From positions 3,844,001 through 3,908,000 of the forward strand of contig CM121342.1 of assembly GCA_051530055.1 (NCBI GenBank): a DNA stretch of 64,000 bases, in the 5' to 3' direction. Origin of the DNA: Neoechinorhynchus agilis (taxonomy: Eukaryota; Acanthocephala). A program made the position numbers and the translations under genes. Within the stretch, counting starts at the first letter, position 1. Every line of letters starts with the position of its first letter. Shown piece by piece: positions 22,458 to 33,697 of this stretch. Below the pieces are notes generated by a model, which saw only the letters and a program-made list of their open reading frames with translations, ran no database searches and was not told where the DNA came from.

Positions 22458-25336
22458 ATGAGCTTAAATAACGACATTTCAAGAGAAAATAGTGTTAATG
22501 AATCCGAAGGCCTCTTTTATGTGTCGACTATAGATGATTGGGAAAAAGAAGGGGAAGGTCTCAGTGCCCACATAGTCTATATTATACGAACTAAGGCAAA
22601 TATTTCCTACAAAATGTTTGATTTATCTAATCTAGAATTTCTTAAGGAATATGTGAATGGTGAGGAAGTCGCCAGCTATAATACTAAACGAAGATTCAAT
22701 AATTTCGTTAGTATGCATGATAAACTGATAGAAAAGCTTGGGCGGAAAGGGTACTTCATTCCACCACAGCCAGAAAAGAACTTTATTGGTATGGAATACT
22801 TTATGTTTTAATTTATAGCGAATTGTCGATCGAAATTATAGGAGCTACAAGAGCGGCTATGACCGTAACCAATAAAGATGTGGATCCTACGTCCAGAGCT
22901 TTCATTGAAAAACGTATATTGGTATTGGAAAGGTATTAGAATTTTTTTATCAATCGTTGATTCTTTTTTTCAAACAATTGAAATTTATCAGTCGCAGAAA
23001 AAAAACGAATTTATAAGCAATCTACTTTTTATATACCAGGAAACGAAGTTTAAACCCGTTAGATTGAAATTTGAATCTCGTATTTTGCTCGCTAACCATC
23101 ACATTCAAATGCGATTGTTTTTTTATAAAAACCTCCACACTTATTATTTAGATATTTGAACAGACTTGGCGCTCATGAAGTCATTAACAAAGACATAAAC
23201 TTCATCGAATTTGTCAAAAGTGAATTTGAATATGTGCAGGGAGCTGTACTTAGTACTGAAGACGATCTCGGTTTTATGAACTTTCCACGAAAATGCCATT
23301 TTAGACCATATTTTTTAGTTAAATTACATGCATCAAAGACAGCAAAAATCCTTCCATCGATCACCGCTCCACTTCATTTATTGACAAAAACCACGGGATT
23401 GATGGCCGGTATTATTTTTGGATCAAGGTCTAACAAAATCGAAAGTGACGATGACAATGAAGTAGGTGCAAGATTGTTTATCTTTAAATTTTACCTAAAT
23501 ATTCAAGTTCTTTTTGGAACTTGCCAGTGAGGCTTCTGTATTTACGGATACTTTCAAAACAATGATCAGAGTTATTCATGGTCTTTGTAATGATCGAAAA
23601 GGTAACTCTTTATGGACTTCTTCATTCGAATTTTTAAATTTAAAATATCGCAGTGTTTATTATTGAAATGTCCTCAAAAGCATCTAGATTTTTTTCGGAA
23701 TAAAAAACCAAGATTACTTCGATTTGAAAAAAATAAAGATCAGTCTTTGTAATAATCTAAAAGGTAACTCTTTATGGACTTCTTCATTCGAATTTTTAAA
23801 TTTAAAATATCGCAGTGTTTATTATTGAAATGTCCTCAAAGGCACCTAGACCTTTTTCAGAATAAAAAACAAAGATTAGATCGATTTGAAAAAAAATAAA
23901 AATCAGAGTTATTCATGGTCTTTGTAGTGATCGAAAAGGTAACTCTTTATGGACTTCTTCATTCGAATTTTTAAATTTAAAATATCGCAGTGTTTATTAT
24001 TGAAATGTCCTCAAAAGCATCTAGACCTTTTTCAGAATAAAAAACAAAGATTAGATCGATTTGAAAAAAAATAAAAATCAGAATTATTCATGGTCTTTGT
24101 AATAATCGAAAAGGTAACTCTTTATGGACTTCTTCATGCGAATTTTTAAATTTAAAATATCGCAGTGTTTGTTGTTGAAATGTCCTCAAAGGCACCTAGA
24201 CCTTTTTCAGAATAAAAAACAAAGATTAGCTCGATTTTTAAAAAATAAAAATCAGAATTATTCATGGTCTTTGTAATAATCTAAAAGGTAACTCTTTATG
24301 GAGTTTTTCATTCGAATTTTTAAATTTAAAATATCGCAGTGTTTATTATTGAAATGTCATCAAGGGCACCTAGACCTTTTTCAGAATAAAAAACAAAGAT
24401 TAGATCGATTTGAAAAAAAATAAAAATCAGAGTTATTCATGGTCTTTGTAATAATCGAAAAGGTAACTCTTTATGGAGTTTTTCATTCGAATTTTTAAAT
24501 TTAAAATATCGCAGTGTTTGTTGTTGAAATGTCCTCAAAGGCACCTAGACCTTTTTCAGAATAAAAAACAAAGATTAGCTCGATTTAAAAAAAATAACGG
24601 GCAATAATTTAGACATCCAGAATGAATGTGTCTATTGATGGTTTATAAACACAAAGGTTTTTTTTCAATTTAAATCATTAAAAATAAGAGTTAATTTGTA
24701 ACTTTTTGTCGTTTAGAATACATCCACTCAGTAACCAAATTTGCGTTATCATTACAAATGCTGTCCAATGCCGAGAACAATGTTTCTCTCAGTCACGGTT
24801 TGGAGCTTCTGGCTCATGCATTCGATCTTCTGGTTAAAGAGAATAACGCCTTGCTTGAAACTGAACAGAACATTCTACTTTCTTATGCAAAGGATTATGT
24901 TGGATATTATAACAATATTCAGGTATCAAATTAAAGTATAGAATAGTTTAGAAAAAAAAGTGAAATAGTTTACTCTTGACGAAAGGAGCCATCTCAGGCA
25001 CGTTGTTTGTGATCCGAAGCGATTGAAAAAGTGGCGGACTACAGTTGAAGCGTCAATGAAAAAACACGATATTGACAATGAAAGCAATCAATTGACAGAA
25101 TTGGATCCTTTAACTCAATTAGAATCCTTATCGAAGACGATTGAACGGGAAAAAGAATTGTTTAATGTTCAAAGAAGGGAAGATTTCCGACGCGCAATGA
25201 CTTCTTATCTCGAAGCATATAAAGCCTTCTATCAAAATGTTTGTTCTCGCAATTTCTTAACGCTAAAACTCATTTATTTTAGATGCAAAATGTATGGCAA
25301 ATGCTTCAGAGTTCTCTTCACTTGGAGAGCAGATGA
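22458..25336 (+). CDS. Sorting nexin, SNX1/2 type (PX-BAR)
   Basis: A retromer-associated endosomal coat protein. Exons 22458-22788, 22842-22932, 23152-23461, 23532-23601, 24717-24922, 24969-25238 and 25283-25336 join in frame to 443 residues. All introns are GT-AG. The PX domain (about 15-125) has the phosphoinositide-binding core TKRRFNNF and the PPQPEKNFIG loop. The rest is a BAR-type coiled coil (SVTKFALSLQMLSNAE, KRLKKWRTTVEASMKKHD, and YLEAYKAFYQN near the end). A 48-nt GTTTTA...TTTTAG segment inside the third exon is a multiple of three and could be spliced out. TTTTAG sits directly before the ATG, so an upstream exon or trans-spliced leader is possible. The fourth intron carries a satellite made from the preceding exon end. 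Confidence 0.9.
23532..24597 (+). repeat. ~176-bp array copying an exon end and its splice donor
   Basis: The motif ATCGAAAAGGTAACTC, which is the end of the fourth SNX exon plus its GTAACT donor, recurs at about 23597, 23758, 23934, 24110, 24285 and 24461. The copies in the intron carry about 35 bases of exon sequence, sometimes with ATAATCTAAAAG in place of ATGATCGAAAAG. So five decoy donors follow the real one before the acceptor at 24716. Confidence 0.85.
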
Positions 25337-25876
25337 GATCGCTAAAAATAAAGGAGTCGATGAAAATTAGTGCTTTTAATTCAGTCTTCTTGTTGTTGAT
25401 GATGGGTGGGGCATTCGACTATTGCTAATATTCATAGCCATTTAAAGGTCTTCTACAAACCGAATTCGAAAAATTAAGCTTTTTAAAACAAAAGCAGGAA
25501 TAAAATGAAACGACAACAATTTGGATTTAAACGAAGATACGATAAATTACCGATTTTTTGTATTAAAATCGTAAAAGGAAATGCATTTCAATTAAAAAAT
25601 AATAATCTCTAACCTATGAACATGTTTTATTTGGATACAGGGATCATTCTTTTTTTTGTCTGAATTTCTACATTTGTTATCGGCATCCAAAATTTGATAG
25701 AAAAAAAAAGAAATTTGTATTACTTTAAAAATCCCATTTTCGTCTTCATCCATTTTTTTTATTTCAAAACACTAATCGTTTCTCTTTCAAAAAGTATAAA
25801 TTATCCTGTGGCGACCCCCACACTGAAACAATTCTCATAGCCATTTCTGTATACCTTTCACTCACTATCGCGTCTT
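25337..25876. other. Convergent intergenic region
   Basis: Between the ends of the sorting nexin (+) and PFKFB (-). AT-rich, with no gene or repeat recognised. Confidence 0.45.
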
Positions 25877-28800
25877 TTAGATCAACAATGAATCCATTTT
25901 CTCAAGTCCTTCACAATCGCTATTGGTACTACTCATTCGTTCCCTTCTAATCTTACTGGCGGTAGTTGCAATAAAACCAGGAGATGTCTCTAATGCCTCG
26001 GACAAGGTTCTACCAGGATTACAGTTCTTGGGTCGATCCCGATGGGTATTAACAGCATCAACTCCTAGTTGAATTGTGTCTACTTGGCACCCGTAAGCTA
26101 CTGGTGTTAATTTTATTAGACAATGAAGAGGAACGTTGATGTATGGAAGAGCTTCTGAATTTACATTAGTAAAATAGGCGAAAATACACCTCGCAACCGC
26201 ATGATGGGTCACCACCAGCACATTTTCTGCTCTTTCCAACTCCATGATAACCGGTTCGAGGCGTAAAACGAGATCTTCATAGGATTCACCGTTTGGATAT
26301 CGATAATGAAATTTATCAGCGTCGCGTTGAGCGAGTTCTTCACGGTACGTCTCTGCCATTTCCTTATAAGACATGCCTTGAAACAGACCGGCGTTCAATT
26401 CGTTCAAAGCTTGCCAAGTCTCTTTAGGAGCATTAATGTGCGATACAGTCTGTTTGGCACTATCAACTTCACTGGTCCATATCACAAGGTCGTTTATGTT
26501 TTCGCCCGCAAAGTAATCTCCTAACCGATGAGCATATTCTTTCCCCCGATCAGACAGATTTGTGTGATAGCCAAGCTTATATTCCTGCTCACCAATTGTT
26601 TCGCTTGACTATTGATTTCAAAAAATGTTTTTCTCACAAATCGAAATTGAGCGATCTTACCCGTGTGAGGTAGATTGTCCTTGGGAGAACGTGAATATTC
26701 ATAAAGAAGTAAACAACCCGCGATGGAACATGACCTATTTCTTGTTTGAAGTCGTTTAAATAAAATTTATCTTACCTGTAATACGATTTACGAAAAAACT
26801 TTCACCCACGTCGTACATCTTTAGAAAACTTTTATCTTCATCGTAAACTTCATCGAGCGGTTCGTAGGACTTCTCATATTTCCTAATACGCTCTGTAAAG
26901 TCCCGAATTGCGTCTCCCTCGTTCTTGTTCCGATAATCAGGCGAATGAACCTTTACTGCCTAAAGTTAGAGGAAAAAATCGTGGACGAAAATTGACTTGA
27001 GAATCTTGAAAATCAAACGGAAAAGTAATATTGGAAAATGTGCCGAAAAACGAAATAGTTCGAAATTTAAGTCTAAAATTAATGACCCAATAAATCTTTA
27101 CTTTTCAATTCCTTGAAGGAACTGAATCGACTATGTGAATCTTGCGTTAAAAAGTACATCATGCAAACGAAACATCAACAATAGAAAATCAAAATTTTTG
27201 GAATGATAGATTTGATGGGGCCTCGAAAAATATTTCGATCCAGGCGGTTATGATAAAAATCGTTAGCTCCCTTACCTAATTCTCTTCAGACTAAAGAATA
27301 TCCTTTTTATTTGTTGATAGGAGAAAATAAATGAAATTAAGATTTTATTTGATATTTCGATCCACTATCTCGGATCTTCTTCAGCGATTGTTTGCAAATT
27401 TTTACGACTAAAAACTTGCAAACAATCGCTGAAGAAGATCCGAGATAGTGGATCGAATTATCCAATAAAATCTTAATTTCATTTATTTTCTCCTATCAAC
27501 AAATAACAATGAATTATCTTTTCAACAATATCCTTTTTGAAAAAAATTTCTAAAAGTTTTAAAACATCTTCTCACGAAATATTTCGATTCAAGCGGTCAT
27601 GATAAAAATCGTTAGCCCCCTCCTCTATTTCTCTTCAGACTAAAGAATATCCTTTAAATTTCTAAAAGTTTTCAAACATCTTCTCACGAAATATTTCGAT
27701 TCAAGCGGTCATGATAAAAATCGTTAGCCCCCTCCTCAATTTCTCTTCAGACTAAAGAATATCCTTTTTGAAAAAAATTTCTAAAAGTTTTAAAACATCT
27801 TCTCACGAAATATTTCGATTCAAGCGGTCATGATAAAAATCGTTAGCCCCCTCCTCTATTTCTCTTCAGACTAAAGAATATCCTTTTTGAAAAAAATTTC
27901 TAAAAGTTTTAAAACATCTTCTCACGAAATATTTCGATTCAAGCGGTCATGATAAAAATCGTTAGCCCCTCCTCTATTTCTCTTCAGACTAAAGAATATC
28001 CTTTAAATTTCTAAAAGTTTTCAAACATCTTCTCACGAAATATTTCGATTCAAGCGGTCATGATAAAAATCGTTAGCCCCCTCCTCAATTTCTCTTCAGA
28101 CTAAAGAATATCCTTTTTGAAAAAATTCTAAAAGTTTTAAAACATCTTCTCACGAAATATTTCGATTCAAGCGGTCATGATAAAAATCGTTAGCCCCCTC
28201 CTCAATTTCTCTTCAGACTAAAGAATATCCTTTTTGAAAAAAATTTCTAAAAGTTTTAAAACATCTTCTCACGAAATATATTGATTCAAGCGGTCATGAT
28301 AAAAATCGTTAGCCCCCTCCTCTATTTCTTTTCAGACTAAAGAATATCCTTTTTGAAAAAAAAATTCTAAAAGTTTTAAAACATCTTCTCACGAAACATT
28401 TCGATTCAGGCGGTCATGATAAAAATCGTTAGCCCCCTCCTCTATTTCTCTTCAGACTAAAGAATATCCTTTTTGAAAAAAAGTTTTAAACCGGCTTACC
28501 TTAATGTTACTCTTGATAACATTCTCGTCTCGACAAATGGATTCAACAAACATTAATCTAAAGCAGAACTCCCGAGTGCACTTTTGAACGATTAGATCCC
28601 TTCTGCTCCTTGTTGAATTGGTAGCGTCAAAGATCCCTACTTGTCCATAGTTCATGAGCCATGTGCACATATCGTCGAGAGCGCTCAGAGCCAATTGGTT
28701 TCGTATATTGACAGCGGACTCGTTTTCATTATCGAAGAATTCATAATCTTGATTATCTGAGACGGCTGCAAGTCTTCGGTATTCACCAACATTAAAAACT

Positions 28801-29027
28801 CTGGTTTCAACACCGATCCAATTGAGGTATCGAGCCAACTTTTTCGCCATATACGTTTTCCCTCGAGCTGGGAGTCCGACCATTACAATAACCGTTTGGT
28901 TTCCTCGGCATACATTTCCATGACCTAATTTTGAGCATGTAGCATTAATTAATTTATTGATTGATTTATCAATGAAAAAGTCAAAGATTGAGATATCAGC
29001 GTCCTCGATAGCTGGCATTGAGTGCAT
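25877..29027 (-). CDS. 6-phosphofructo-2-kinase with a degenerate bisphosphatase domain (PFKFB-like)
   Basis: Controls fructose-2,6-bisphosphate, the glycolysis regulator. Exons 29027-28500, 26959-26776, 26734-26661 and 26608-25877 join in frame to 505 residues, all GT-AG. The kinase half is intact: Walker A GLPARGKTY, then YLNWIGVETRVFNVGEYRR, and IFDATNSTR. The phosphatase half aligns along its length (GESYEDLVLRLEPVIMELER, VVTHHAVARC) but lacks the active site. Where the family has RHGE, this reads RSSE at the exon junction; sliding that junction gives RVSE, never RHG. The R of KRTxQTA is lost (SAKQTV), and the EEMT acid is replaced (QGMS). I infer a kinase-only enzyme, as known for yeast Pfk26, which has Ser at that His. 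The ATG at 29027 is the first in frame; an upstream exon is possible. Confidence 0.9.
27220..28480. repeat. Tandem array in PFKFB intron, ~117-bp unit
   Basis: Eight units from about 27530 plus one outlying copy near 27220-27305, each holding CAAGCGGTCATGATAAAAAT, then CGTTAGCCCC, then CTCTTCAGACTAAAGAATAT. The units differ by short indels, and some have dropped a TTTTTGAAAAAA block. Confidence 0.85.
27311..27505. repeat. Foldback element in PFKFB intron
   Basis: Two arms of about 90 bases (about 27311-27405 and 27417-27505) are near-perfect inverted complements around a 10-15 base loop; for example ATCCACTATCTCGGATCTTC is mirrored by GAAGATCCGAGATAGTGGAT. Confidence 0.8.
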
Positions 29028-30956
29028 TATAGTTGCGTAAGATGTTCTTCGTTGAAGTTATGAGAAAAGAAGGCACATTTGTCGCCATAATATTTTGTAT
29101 GAGAACCAGAAAAAAACGGAGCTTGGCATAATGTGAATGCATGTGGTGCAATGCGTTTTGCAGCCGGAACAATGATTATACCGAGCGAGAGAAACGTATC
29201 TAGGACTATTTCGTCTTTTCGTGACAGATAATCAAGACCTCTTGGGTGCAATGGATCCGATTTCATCCCAGAATTCTAATTTTAACCAAAAAAAAGAATT
29301 TTATTGAATTTTGACTTGTATGTAGTGGTGAATATTAAAAGCGAAATATTTCGAAAAAGAGGAAACCTCGCTTTATCAATCAAATTGTTTGCAAGTGTTT
29401 AAAAAGTTTCGCAAGGTTTCATCTCCCCGTTAAAAATTTGCCATCCCGATGGAAGTTTTCTCGGTTATGAAATCGAAGGCACGATCACGAAATACCGCGG
29501 AATATGAGTCCAGCGTCCTAGGGATACGTGGGTCCGCGGACTTACACAATAAATGTAACCGGCATAAATATTTTTGTTTGTTGATGATAAACAAACTTGA
29601 CCTGCCTTTTAGAGCTCAAGTCCGAAGAGACGTTTCTCATCTCCAAACATTCATTGAATCACGACTAAAGACCTTTTAAGGATGTAAAAATGACTTTTCT
29701 TCAATGAAAACCGAGTCTTTCCCAAATGAGACATATTTGAGACTGTTTAAAAACCCATTTAGTTTTATAGAATGTTAACTTGTTCGGTATGAAAAAATTG
29801 CGGACTATTTTTAAGGAATAAAATTAGAAAAAGATCCGTGCATCTAAACTTACAGTCACTTATATCGATGCTCCAATGCATGCTATAACGAACGCGAGAT
29901 AAAATTCCCAATCCGTTTCCTTTTTGCTTACAAAGAAAAACTACTCACCCATGACTCGCTCTCGTCTGCAAAAATGTTGAGATGCATGATTAGATCTCAT
30001 CGAGAATAACGGACAGCCAAGAACTTGAATGTTTCGATCGATTTTCACAGCAATATGATGACGGTCTTCTAATTTGTGGCGGTCTCCTGAAATACGAAAT
30101 CGAATGTAATAGCGATAGAGCTTTAATTTAAACGGAGAAAGGCTAGACGGCATCCATCGAACAAAGAGCATTCAAGAATGCTGAAGTTCTGCTACGTCTC
30201 TCGAAACGTAGAAGCGTTTCCAGCCAGGAAAGCAAAATAAAACGACAATGATTTGCGGAGGTGGTGGTGGTGGCGACAGTACACTTAAGTTTGCTTCGCA
30301 TATTTTAATGTTTGGATTGGGAAATGACAGTAATCACGACAAGAAGCCTTATTTTCGAACTTTGAAATGCGAACAAGCGAGGTTGGTTCGTAGCCATCGT
30401 CAAGGGAGATGTTTTTGTCAAATATCTTAGGCTGTGATTGTTTTTTAATTTCTTAAAAATGGTCCATGATAAAATTTTTTTCTTTATGTTAGCCATAAAA
30501 TACAATGAGATTCTTGAATAGAAATTTTTATAGAAGTTTGCACAGCACTTCTAGTACCAGAAATTTTCCCTCGAAATCCAATTCGGGATTTTTGACTTGT
30601 GGTGAAGATATTCACCCGGTTTGAAATCGTTTTTTATTGTAATGAAATGTTTCTAAAGAGGAAACTTCGCCTCATCAATCATTGTTTCTAAGTTTTTAAA
30701 TAACCGAGTGATGGATTTTCTCGATGTGTTCAAATTCAAAATGTTCTAATTATTCGGAAAATAATGCAAAGCGAGTATATTAAATTCATTTGATGTGAAA
30801 TACTCAAAGGAAATTTTTGATTCAAATATACCTTAAAATATTGCCAGGACGACAATTTTTCAAATACGTTTTATTTAAGTCTCATTACTTTCGTTCGGTT
30901 ATCATTGTATCGCCGCTTACTTAACATCGATGTAGTTTCTCAATTAAAAAATTCCA
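29028..30956. other. Mostly unassigned, with one exon-like block (29948-30110, minus)
   Basis: On the minus strand an exon-like segment runs from an acceptor GTATTTCAG to a strong donor ATGG|GTGAGT at 29948, encoding DRHKLEDRHHIAVKIDRN and later FSMRSNHASQHFCRRERVMG. The next acceptor-like site (AAATTAG near 29274) leads into an open block of about 80 codons ending at 29027, but the phases do not agree. These may be 5' exons of PFKFB or of an unknown gene. Nothing else was recognised. Confidence 0.3.
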
Positions 30957-31205
30957 GATTTATTATCGAACGAAAAATGGGTGTTTTATTTATTTCTTGC
31001 TTCAAATTTTCGACGTCTTGCGTCTTCGTCAGGAAGCTTTTCTTCGGTTATCTGAAAAGGAATCAGAGGAGGGCAACGCTGTCCGTCAGCTCATCCCTCC
31101 TTTTCAGATAACCGAAGAAAAGCTTCCTGACGAAGACGCAAGGCGTCGAAATTTTGAAGTAAGAAATAAAAAAAACACTTATTTTTCGTTCGATAATAAA
31201 TCTGG
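30957..31205. repeat. Foldback element, ~100-bp arms
   Basis: The arm at about 30957-31061 is the inverted complement of about 31101-31205 (TCTTCGTCAGGAAGCTTTTC against GAAAAGCTTCCTGACGAAGA), around a 40-base centre. Short ORFs across it are a consequence of the symmetry. Confidence 0.8.
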
Positions 31206-31948
31206 AATAAAACATGAGGGTGTTGGGAAAAGAGGCTTTCCATAATATCAATTTAAAAAAATTGTGCGAAATTAATTTTCTTGAAATTACTTTGGTATAT
31301 AAATGAAACCTCTCATCATTTTCGCAAAGGAAGATCCTATAAAAAGTAACTGAAATTTAAAGACCGAGCCAAATAGTCTTTGAATCCTATACAACAAAAC
31401 CGATAAAATTGCTTGCTTAATAGGATGTTTTATGTTTCGCAAGTACGTTTTTGTAAGACAAAAATATTTTTCTCCCTAAAAACAATTACTTGACATCACA
31501 CCTTGAACGCTGATTTTGAACAACAAAAACAGTGTTTTTTTAACAATGAGTAAACGCCGAATTAAAATTCGTTTGCATAAGAGGCCACTTCTGGGATGTA
31601 ACAATTTAAATTTTTGATTTTTGTAAATCTCTCAAACGTAGTTATTTGAGTGCCGCACTTTCATAAGTTCATGGTTGTGCCCCTTGTGTGGAATTTTTCT
31701 ACATTCCAGGAAAAATAAAAACCGAAATTTTTGTCGGATTTTCACCATTAGATGAACGAGTACTTCTAAATTGTTTTTAATAAAAAAATCAGTCCAAGGA
31801 GTACTCGTACGAGAACATCTTCAACTTACAAGACCGACCCGAAACATGTTCAATAGGCTACAAGGCTGTAAGATTTTTAAAACAGAGTAGAATAGCAAGA
31901 CTGTTTTTATACAATTTTTAGCAACAAAAGTCAACATTAAATCCGCTA
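31206..31948. other. Gene-free AT-rich stretch
   Basis: No gene, RNA or repeat unit was recognised. Confidence 0.4.
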
Positions 31949-33697
31949 AGATTAAAAATCGAATAGAAAAATGGTGGCGGCCATTCCGTTTTTGAGAACT
32001 AATGGATATGGAACTAATGTTAAAGAATAGTCTTTTTCAGCGATATTCATTCAAAAAAAAGGAGAAATCATTGACGTTTTATTTAGGAAAAGTATAGTTT
32101 TGAATCTCCATAGATTAAAAATCGAATAGAAAGATGGTGGCGGCTAATCCGTTTTTGAGAACTAATGGATATGGAATTAATGTTAAAGAATAGTCTTTTT
32201 CAGCGATATTCATTCAAAAAAAGGAGAAATCTTTGACGGTTTATTTGGGAAAAGTATAGTTTTGAATCTCCATAGATTAAAAATCGAATAGAAAGATGGT
32301 GGCGGCTAATCCGTTTTTGAGAACTAATGGATATGGAATTAATGTTAAAGAATAGTCTTTTTCAGCGATATTCATTCAAAAAAAAGGAGAAATCATTGAC
32401 GGTTTATTTGGGAAAAGTATAGTTTTGAATCTCCATAGATTAAAAATCGAATAGAAAGATGGTGGCGGCTAATCCGTTTTTGAGAACTAATGGATATGGA
32501 ACTAATGTTAAAGAATAGTCTTTTTCAGCGATATTCATTCAAAAAAAGGAGAAATCTTTGACGGTTTATTTAGGAAAAGTATAGTTTTGAATCTCCATAG
32601 ATTAAAAATCGAATAGAAAGATGGTGGCGGCTAATCCGTTTTTGAGAACTTGGATATGGAACTAATGTTAAAGAATAGTCTTTTTCAGCGATATTCATTC
32701 AAAAAAAGAAATCTTTGACGGTTTATTTGGGAAAAGTATAGTTTTGAATCTCCATAGATTAAAAATCGAATAGAAAGATGGTGGCGGCTAATCCGTTTTT
32801 GAGAACTAATGGATATGGAATTAATGTTAAAGAATAGTCTTTTTCAGCGATATTCATTCAAAAAAGGAGAAATCTTTGACGGTTTATTTGGGAAAAGTAT
32901 AGTTTTGAATCTCCATAGATTAAAAATCGAATAGAAAGATGTGCGGCTAATCGTTTGAAACTAATGGATATGAATAATGTTAAAAATAGTCTTTCAGCGA
33001 TATTCATTAAAAAAATCTTTGACGGTTATTTGGGAAAAGTATAGTTTTGAATCTCCATAGATTAAAAATCGAATAGAAAGATGGTGGCGGCTAATCCGTT
33101 TTTGAGAACTAATGGATATGGAATTAATGTTAAAGAATAGTCTTTTTCAGCGATATTCATTCAAAAAAAGGAGAAATCTTTGACGGTTTATTTAGGAAAA
33201 GTATAGTTTTGAATCTCCATAGATTAAAAATCGAATAGAAAGATGGTGGCGGCTAATCCGTTTTTGAGAACTAATGGATATGGAATTAATGTTAAAGAAT
33301 AGTCTTTTTCAGCGATATTCATTCAAAAAAAGGAGAAATCTTTGACGGTTTATTTGGGAAAAGTATAGTTTTGAATCTCCATAGATTAAAAATCGAATAG
33401 AAAGATGGTGGCGGCTAATCCGTTTTTGAGAACTAATGGATATGGAACTAATGTTAAAGAATAGTCTTTTTCAGCGATATTCATTCAAAGGAGAAATCGG
33501 TTTATTTAGGAAAAGTATAGTTTTGAATCTCCATAGATTAAAAATCGAATAGAAAGATGGTGGCGGCTAATCCGTTTTTGAGAACTAATGGATATGGAAT
33601 TAATGTTGAAGAATAGTCTTTTTCAGCGATATTCATTCAAAAAAAGGAGAAATCATTGACGGTTTATTTGGGAAAAGTATAGTTTTGAATCTCCATT
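31949..33697. repeat. Tandem array, ~163-bp unit
   Basis: Eleven units begin AGATTAAAAATCGAATAGAA at about 31949, 32112, 32274, 32437, 32599, 32755, 32919, 33059, 33224, 33386 and 33535. Most are over 95% identical. The unit near 32925-33058 has lost about 25 bases as scattered one- to three-base gaps, while its neighbours are intact. Confidence 0.9.

Noticed and set aside
22789-22818. A 30-nt first intron in the sorting nexin
   Set aside because: It gives the wrong phase. The acceptor at 22841 gives a 53-nt GT-AG intron and the right frame, so this intron is ordinary.
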